The position numbers and the translations under genes are program-made. The notes beneath the pieces are model-generated. The model had not been told where the DNA came from and did not search any database. It saw only the letters and a program-made list of their open reading frames with translations. Below are positions 60,040-64,000 of a stretch of 64,000 bases of DNA, one piece after another. Origin of the DNA: JAMHWF01 sp964371405 (lineage in GTDB: Bacteria > Pseudomonadota > Gammaproteobacteria > Burkholderiales > Burkholderiaceae_C); the NCBI GenBank assembly GCA_964371405.1, contig CAYJLV010000011.1, positions 1-64,000 on the forward strand, given 5' to 3'. The stretch's first letter is position 1. Each line of letters begins with the position of its first letter.

Positions 60040-60936
60040 TCAATCGTTGGCGGCGCCGCCGCGGGTCGCATAGGCGGCGGCCAGCGCCGCGGCCGCGGCG
60101 CGGCGCAGCAGCGCTTCGGCATCGTCGCCGTCGCGCGGGTGCTGCGCCAGGCCGATGTGCGCCACCACGCCGACGGTGCTGCCGGCCACCGCGACCGGCT
60201 CGCGCATCGCGCGGCGCAGCTTGCCGACGACGAACTCGGCGCCTTCGGGCGACTCGGCCGAAGGCAGCAGCAACGCAAAGGCATCGGCGCCGAGCGACGC
60301 AACAACGTCGCTCGCGCGCACGCTCGCACGAAGCCGCACCGCCAGCTTGCGCCGCACGACCTGTGCCGACGCAGCGCCGTGGGCGGCCTCGACGGCGCCC
60401 AGCCCGTCGAGACGCAACACCACGAGGTTGACCGGCAACGGCACCGATTCGCGCTCGCGCAGCGCGAGCAGCTGCGCCGTGTGCTCGACGAGCTGGCGCC
60501 GGTTCGGCAGGCCGGTCGCGAGATCCGTCGCGTGCGCATGGTTCATTTCGCGCTCGCGGCTGCGGTGCTCGACGGCGGCGCGCAGCCGGCGCGGCCAGCC
60601 GGGCAGCACGAGTTCGTCGGGCGAGACCACGTCGTGCGCGCCGAGCTGCAGGCAACGCAGCACCAGCTCGGGCGCGGGGTCGGCGGCAACGACGAGCCAG
60701 GCGCAATCGCCCGCCGCCTGGGCCCACGTCGCGGGCTCCGGCTGCGCGGGCAGCGCATCGGCGCCGATCAGCACGGCGCCGGCACCGCCTGCGTGAGCAG
60801 CGACCTGCTGCAGGTCCGCCACGCCCTCGTAGGCGAACGGCCCCCAGGTCTCGTCGGGAGCTTGAGGCGCATCGACACCCACACACAACACGCGGATCGT
60901 CTTGTCTCCCACCACCCACCCTTTCGCTGCCTGCAC
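60040..60936 (-). CDS. Receiver-like / degenerate GGDEF protein
   Basis: A 298-aa protein. The N-terminal 125 residues look like a degenerate receiver (IRVLCVGVDAPQAPD, CLQLGAHDVVSPDELVLPG). After HATDLATGLPNRRQLVEH, a typical GGDEF-domain start, the catalytic signature is S-L-G-A-D-A-F (214-220) in place of GGDEF. This should abolish diguanylate cyclase activity, so the protein may sense c-di-GMP or nucleotide, or act by protein contact (inference). The start is a GTG at 60936; a downstream GTG near 60915 is also possible. It is divergent from the channel gene. Confidence 0.8.
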   Translation of the reverse strand: MQAAKGWVVGDKTIRVLCVGVDAPQAPDETWGPFAYEGVADLQQVAAHAGGAGAVLIGADALPAQPEPATWAQAAGDCAWLVVAADPAPELVLRCLQLGAHDVVSPDELVLPGWPRRLRAAVEHRSREREMNHAHATDLATGLPNRRQLVEHTAQLLALRERESVPLPVNLVVLRLDGLGAVEAAHGAASAQVVRRKLAVRLRASVRASDVVASLGADAFALLLPSAESPEGAEFVVGKLRRAMREPVAVAGSTVGVVAHIGLAQHPRDGDDAEALLRRAAAAALAAAYATRGGAAND

Positions 60937-60993
60937 GAACGGCGCACCGTTTATAGCCTATAGCCGAACGCAAGCTCCACTACCATCGGCAAC

Positions 60994-61938
60994 ATGACCG
61001 CCCCGCCGCTGCTGCCAGCCGCCGCTCCGGTGTCCGACGCGCAGCGCTTCGGCCGGCCGGCAGGCGGCTGGCGCGAGAGGCTGTTTCGCGTCATCTTCGA
61101 AGCCGACACGCGCGCCGGGCGCACTTTCGACCTGGTGCTCATCGGCATCATCGTCACCAGCGTCGGCATCGTCATCCTCGACAGCGTGCCGACGTTCACC
61201 CAGCGCTGGGGCCGGTGGTTCGACGTGCTCGAATGGGCGTTCACGATCACATTCACGATCGAGTACCTCGCGCGGCTGGCGTGCGTGCAGCGCCCGCTGC
61301 GCTACGCGACGAGCTTCTACGGCGTGATCGACCTGCTCGCGCTGCTGCCGACCTGGCTCGCCTTCTTCGTGCCCGAACTCGTCGTGCTGGTCGACGTGCG
61401 GCTGCTGCGTCTGCTGCGCGTGTTCCGCATCTTCAAGCTGTCGCAATACTCGGCCGAGTACCGTTCCCTGGCGCGCGCGGTCCACGCGAGCCGGCGCAAG
61501 ATCTCCGTCTTCATCGGCTTCGTGCTGATCGTCGTGCTGGTCGCCGGCACGCTGATGTATGTCGTCGAAGGGCCCGACAACGGCTACACCAGCATCCCCG
61601 TCGCGGTCTACTGGGCCATCACGACGATGACGACAGTCGGCTTCGGCGACATCACGCCGAAGACGGACCTCGGGCGCCTGATCGCGTCGGTGATGATGCT
61701 CGCCGGCTGGGGCACGCTCGCCGTGCCGACCGGCATCGTGACGGCCGAGATGGCCTGGCAGCGGCGCAGTGCTTTCGTCGTATCGGCGTGGCGCGCCGCG
61801 CTGCGCTGCGTGATCTGCGGTGCCGGCGACCATGCCGACGATGCGCTCTACTGCCGGCACTGCGGCGCCGGCCTGCCGGCGCCGCCTTCGGCTCAGGCTG
61901 AAACTGGAGCGGGCGAAGGGAATCGAACCCTCGTATGA
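60994..61938 (+). CDS. Voltage-gated potassium-type ion channel with zinc ribbon
   Basis: A six-helix channel, up to 314 aa. The voltage sensor S4 is visible as VDVRLLRLLRVFRIFKL, the selectivity filter as TMTTVGFGDITP, and S6 as LIASVMMLAGWGTLAVPTG. The cytoplasmic tail ends with a zinc-ribbon pattern CVICGAG...YCRHCGAG. The last residues (GAGEGNRTLV) are read from the strand opposite a tRNA-Gly gene, so the frame closes inside the tRNA. The biological stop may be the same, but the tail is not protein-selected sequence. The start ATG 60994 is preceded by a weak site. Confidence 0.87.
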   Translation: MTAPPLLPAAAPVSDAQRFGRPAGGWRERLFRVIFEADTRAGRTFDLVLIGIIVTSVGIVILDSVPTFTQRWGRWFDVLEWAFTITFTIEYLARLACVQRPLRYATSFYGVIDLLALLPTWLAFFVPELVVLVDVRLLRLLRVFRIFKLSQYSAEYRSLARAVHASRRKISVFIGFVLIVVLVAGTLMYVVEGPDNGYTSIPVAVYWAITTMTTVGFGDITPKTDLGRLIASVMMLAGWGTLAVPTGIVTAEMAWQRRSAFVVSAWRAALRCVICGAGDHADDALYCRHCGAGLPAPPSAQAETGAGEGNRTLV

Positions 61939-61978
61939 AGCTTGGGAAGCTGCCGTTCTGCCATTGAACTACGCCCGC
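61905..61978 (-). tRNA. tRNA-Gly (CCC)
   Basis: The minus strand reads GCGGGCGTAGTTCAATGGCA at the 5' end, has an anticodon loop TTCCCAA (anticodon CCC), the T-arm GGGTTCGATTCCC and the acceptor end CGCCCGCT plus encoded CCA (61905-61907). It matches the E. coli glyU layout throughout; one C-T mismatch is seen in the anticodon stem. Length is 74 nt with CCA. Its 3' half overlaps the 3' end of the channel gene on the opposite strand. Confidence 0.95.
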
Positions 61979-62295
61979 GCTGTGGGGTGAGTTTAGCGCC
62001 CCCCGGGCATGCTCGCGGCGCGATGCCGAAGACGAACACCGAGGCGGCCGCGCCCGACCTCCCTGCCCGGGACGCGAGGGTGCCCGCACCACCGCGTTCA
62101 GGTGGTTCGCTTGCGTCGCCGTTGGCATCCACCACGCGACTCGCGCATCGAACCGGCCCTGGATGCGCCGCATTTCACATGCGCGTCGCCTATCCCCGGT
62201 TCACGCACCCCTGAACGGTCGCTTGTCCGGAGTGCCCGCGGTCAGGAGACTGCGAACCGCAGCAACCTACACCAGCTCGCAAGAGCAACAATTCG
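61979..62295. other. Gene-free region upstream of tRNA-Gly and the Ig-repeat gene
   Basis: About 317 bp without a supported gene. It must contain the tRNA promoter (minus strand) and the promoter of the Ig-repeat lipoprotein (plus strand). Short open frames here lack starts with ribosome-binding sites. I see no repeats or attachment-site duplication of the tRNA end. Confidence 0.5.
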
Positions 62296-64000
62296 ATGAG
62301 AGCACAACGCACTGGTTCCTCTTTCCGGCCTGCAGCGCTGACGCTTGCGGGCGCCCTTTTCGCGGTCGCTGGTTGCGGCGGCGGCGGCTCCGAACCCCCC
62401 GCGCAGCCGGCGAACAGTGCGCCGAGCGTCACCCTCGCCGGAGCGAACGCGAACCAAATCTTCGCAGCCGGCGCCGAGATCGTCTTGCGCGCCGACGTCA
62501 CCGATGCGGACGGCACGGTGAGCAAGGTGGAGTTCTTCGAAAGCGACACCAAGCTGGGCGAGGCCACGGCCGCGCCCTTCGAGTTCCGCTGGGTCGGAGC
62601 GACGACCGGTACGCACACGATCACTGCACGCGCCACGGACGACGGCGGAGCGATCGCGATGTCGGGTTCGCTGACCGTCAACGTCGACCCACCGGTGGTG
62701 CCGAACGCGGTTCCGACGGTGACCATCGTGGCGCCGGCCAATGCGTTCAAGCCGAACGCGCCGGCGACGCTGACCTGGAGCGCGCAGGCAAACGACAGCG
62801 ATGGCACCATCGCCGGCGTCGAGTTCTTCCGCGTCGATCCCGCTGCGCCCGTGTTGGACGACACCACGCGCATCGGCGCAGGCACCTTCAATGCAGCCAC
62901 CTCGGCCTACGAACTGCAGACCGCGAACTGGTCCGACGGCAACTACACCGTCGTTGCGCGCGCCACCGACGACGACGGCGCGACGGCCACCTCGGCCACG
63001 GTGCAGGTGATCGTCAACGCGCTGCCCAGCGTCGCGTTCGTCTCGCCGGGCGCTGGCAGCGAGCACCTTCCCGGCGCCGTCATCACGCTGCGCGTGAGCG
63101 CCGGTGATGCCGACGGCAGCATCGCGAAGGTGGAATTCTTCGTCGACAGCAACGCCACGGCCCTGGGCCAGGGCGTGCAGGGTGCTCCGGGAGCCGACTA
63201 TGAGTTCACTTGGGGCGGCGTTCCGTTCGGCCCGCACACGATCGAAGCGCGCGCCACCGACAACAGCGGCGCGATGCAGAGCACGTCGATCACGATCGGC
63301 ATCGACTCGCCCCCCTCGGTGTCACTGGCTGCGCCGGTGGCGAGCGTGAACGCTCCGGCGACCATCACGCTGTCGGCCAGCGCCATCGACAGCGATGGCA
63401 CGATCGCCTCGGTGACGTTCAGGAACAACGGCGTCCTGATCGGCACCGGTGTGCGCCAGGGACTGGGCAACGACTATCAGCTCGTACTGTCGAACCAGCC
63501 CGCCGGGTCCTATGCGTTCACCGCCACGGCCGCCGACGACGACGGTGCGACCAGCACGACGGACTCGCGAAGCTTGACAGTCCAGCCCAACGTGCCTCCG
63601 ACCGTCAGCGTGACGTCCGCGGCTTCGTTCCCGTTGCCCGATGCAGTCGTGCTCACTGCCACCGCAGCCGACACCGACGGCATCGCCAAAGTCGAGTTCT
63701 ACTCGGGCGCCGCCAAGCTCGGCGAGACCACCTCTGCGCCGTACACCTTCACCTGGGCCGGTGTCGCGGCCGGTGACTACACCGTCACCGCCCGCGCCGT
63801 CGACAACTACGGCTCGCAAACGACCTCGGCGCCGATGGCGGTGACGGTCATCCCCGATCCGGTCGGCATGTGGAACACTCTGATCACGGCGCAGAAGGCA
63901 GGGTTCAGCCAAGTTCCCGACCGTGAAGTGGGCGATCCGGGCGTCGATGCGGTCGAGGTGCTGACCGCGATCGGACCGAACACGGTGATCCCGAAGTTCC
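62296..64000 (+). CDS. Large lipoprotein with tandem Ig-like repeats, continues beyond window
   Basis: An open frame of at least 568 codons, running off the right edge. It starts MRAQRTGSSFRPAALTLAG with lipobox AVAGC (Cys27) and a Gly/Ser linker. Five Ig-like (Big_7/cadherin-like) repeats of about 95-105 residues follow. Each begins near (A/P)P(S/T)V(T/S) after an Asn or Asp and contains D-x-D-G-(T/S/I) and VEFF or VEFY, for example SDGTIAGVEFFRVD and ADTDGIAKVEFYSG. After the fifth repeat the sequence changes character (GMWNTLITAQKAGFSQVPDR), so a different domain begins. A surface-exposed role is likely; the enzymatic or adhesive function cannot be seen. Confidence 0.85.
   Translation, partial: MRAQRTGSSFRPAALTLAGALFAVAGCGGGGSEPPAQPANSAPSVTLAGANANQIFAAGAEIVLRADVTDADGTVSKVEFFESDTKLGEATAAPFEFRWVGATTGTHTITARATDDGGAIAMSGSLTVNVDPPVVPNAVPTVTIVAPANAFKPNAPATLTWSAQANDSDGTIAGVEFFRVDPAAPVLDDTTRIGAGTFNAATSAYELQTANWSDGNYTVVARATDDDGATATSATVQVIVNALPSVAFVSPGAGSEHLPGAVITLRVSAGDADGSIAKVEFFVDSNATALGQGVQGAPGADYEFTWGGVPFGPHTIEARATDNSGAMQSTSITIGIDSPPSVSLAAPVASVNAPATITLSASAIDSDGTIASVTFRNNGVLIGTGVRQGLGNDYQLVLSNQPAGSYAFTATAADDDGATSTTDSRSLTVQPNVPPTVSVTSAASFPLPDAVVLTATAADTDGIAKVEFYSGAAKLGETTSAPYTFTWAGVAAGDYTVTARAVDNYGSQTTSAPMAVTVIPDPVGMWNTLITAQKAGFSQVPDREVGDPGVDAVEVLTAIGPNTVIPKF

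Noticed and set aside
61979..62220. Short frames between tRNA-Gly and the Ig-repeat gene
   Set aside because: One reads antisense through the tRNA and the others lack starts. No conserved pattern.

Overview
The window reads as chromosomal DNA of a high-GC betaproteobacterium, most likely of the order Burkholderiales (Rubrivivax/Leptothrix-like lineages fit, but the genus cannot be fixed by reading). The evidence is the composition, three Bug/TctC-type solute receptors, a dapA-bamC-MBL hydrolase row, a CsgG/DUF4810/DUF799 lipoprotein trio and a tRNA-Gly(CCC) close to E. coli glyU. No complete transposase, prophage, rRNA operon or CRISPR array was seen.

Layout. 1-2170: a lower-GC patch with a VanA-like Rieske oxygenase divergent from a MarR regulator around a perfect palindrome. 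2171-9821: phosphatidylserine decarboxylase, a duplicated-domain secreted protein, a coupled small-protein/HAD phosphatase/acetoacetyl-CoA synthetase operon, a broken Tm-1-like (UPF0261) gene, AlkB alkane hydroxylase, and a long hairpin abutting a decapitated streptogramin-lyase-like gene. 9928-14873: MFS transporter, glutamate dehydrogenase, PEBP protein, and the lipoprotein trio. 15077-21851: the most unusual unit, an operon of three Bug receptors, a SulP permease and a sulfatase with a divergent MarR regulator. 21873-27134: parC, then a damaged RhuM-Fic gene and an intact NERD-nuclease/UvrD-like helicase (defence-like). 27141-38632: rhomboid protease, MazG-like enzyme, PEBP, VOC protein, hybrid histidine kinase, a DUF3618/holin-like envelope module, AI-2E-type permease, a WYL regulator coupled to an AAA_14/DUF4143 ATPase, and an HNH-like protein. 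38637-49848: parE, a ribbon-helix-helix-like regulator with a PHB-depolymerase-type esterase, a TetR regulator divergent from a fatty-acid hydroxylase, MFS, methyltransferase, dapA, bamC and an MBL hydrolase. 49980-64000: slyD, dut, coaBC, egtD, ChaN-like lipoprotein, UPF0149 protein, alaS, gabD-type dehydrogenase, a degenerate GGDEF protein, a voltage-gated channel whose 3' end runs into an antisense tRNA gene, and a large Ig-repeat lipoprotein that leaves the window.

How it fits together. Housekeeping genes (psd, parC/parE, dapA, bamC, dut, coaBC, alaS) alternate with catabolic modules (Rieske oxygenase, alkB, acetoacetyl-CoA synthetase, Bug/SulP/sulfatase, PHB-type esterase, semialdehyde dehydrogenase) typical of a versatile soil or water heterotroph. 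At least three genes are decayed by deletion and frameshift, and two short homopolymer-rich patches destroy gene starts and look like sequence artefacts. Start sites were chosen by reading codons, family N-termini and ribosome-binding sites. Family names come from recognised motifs, not from a database search.
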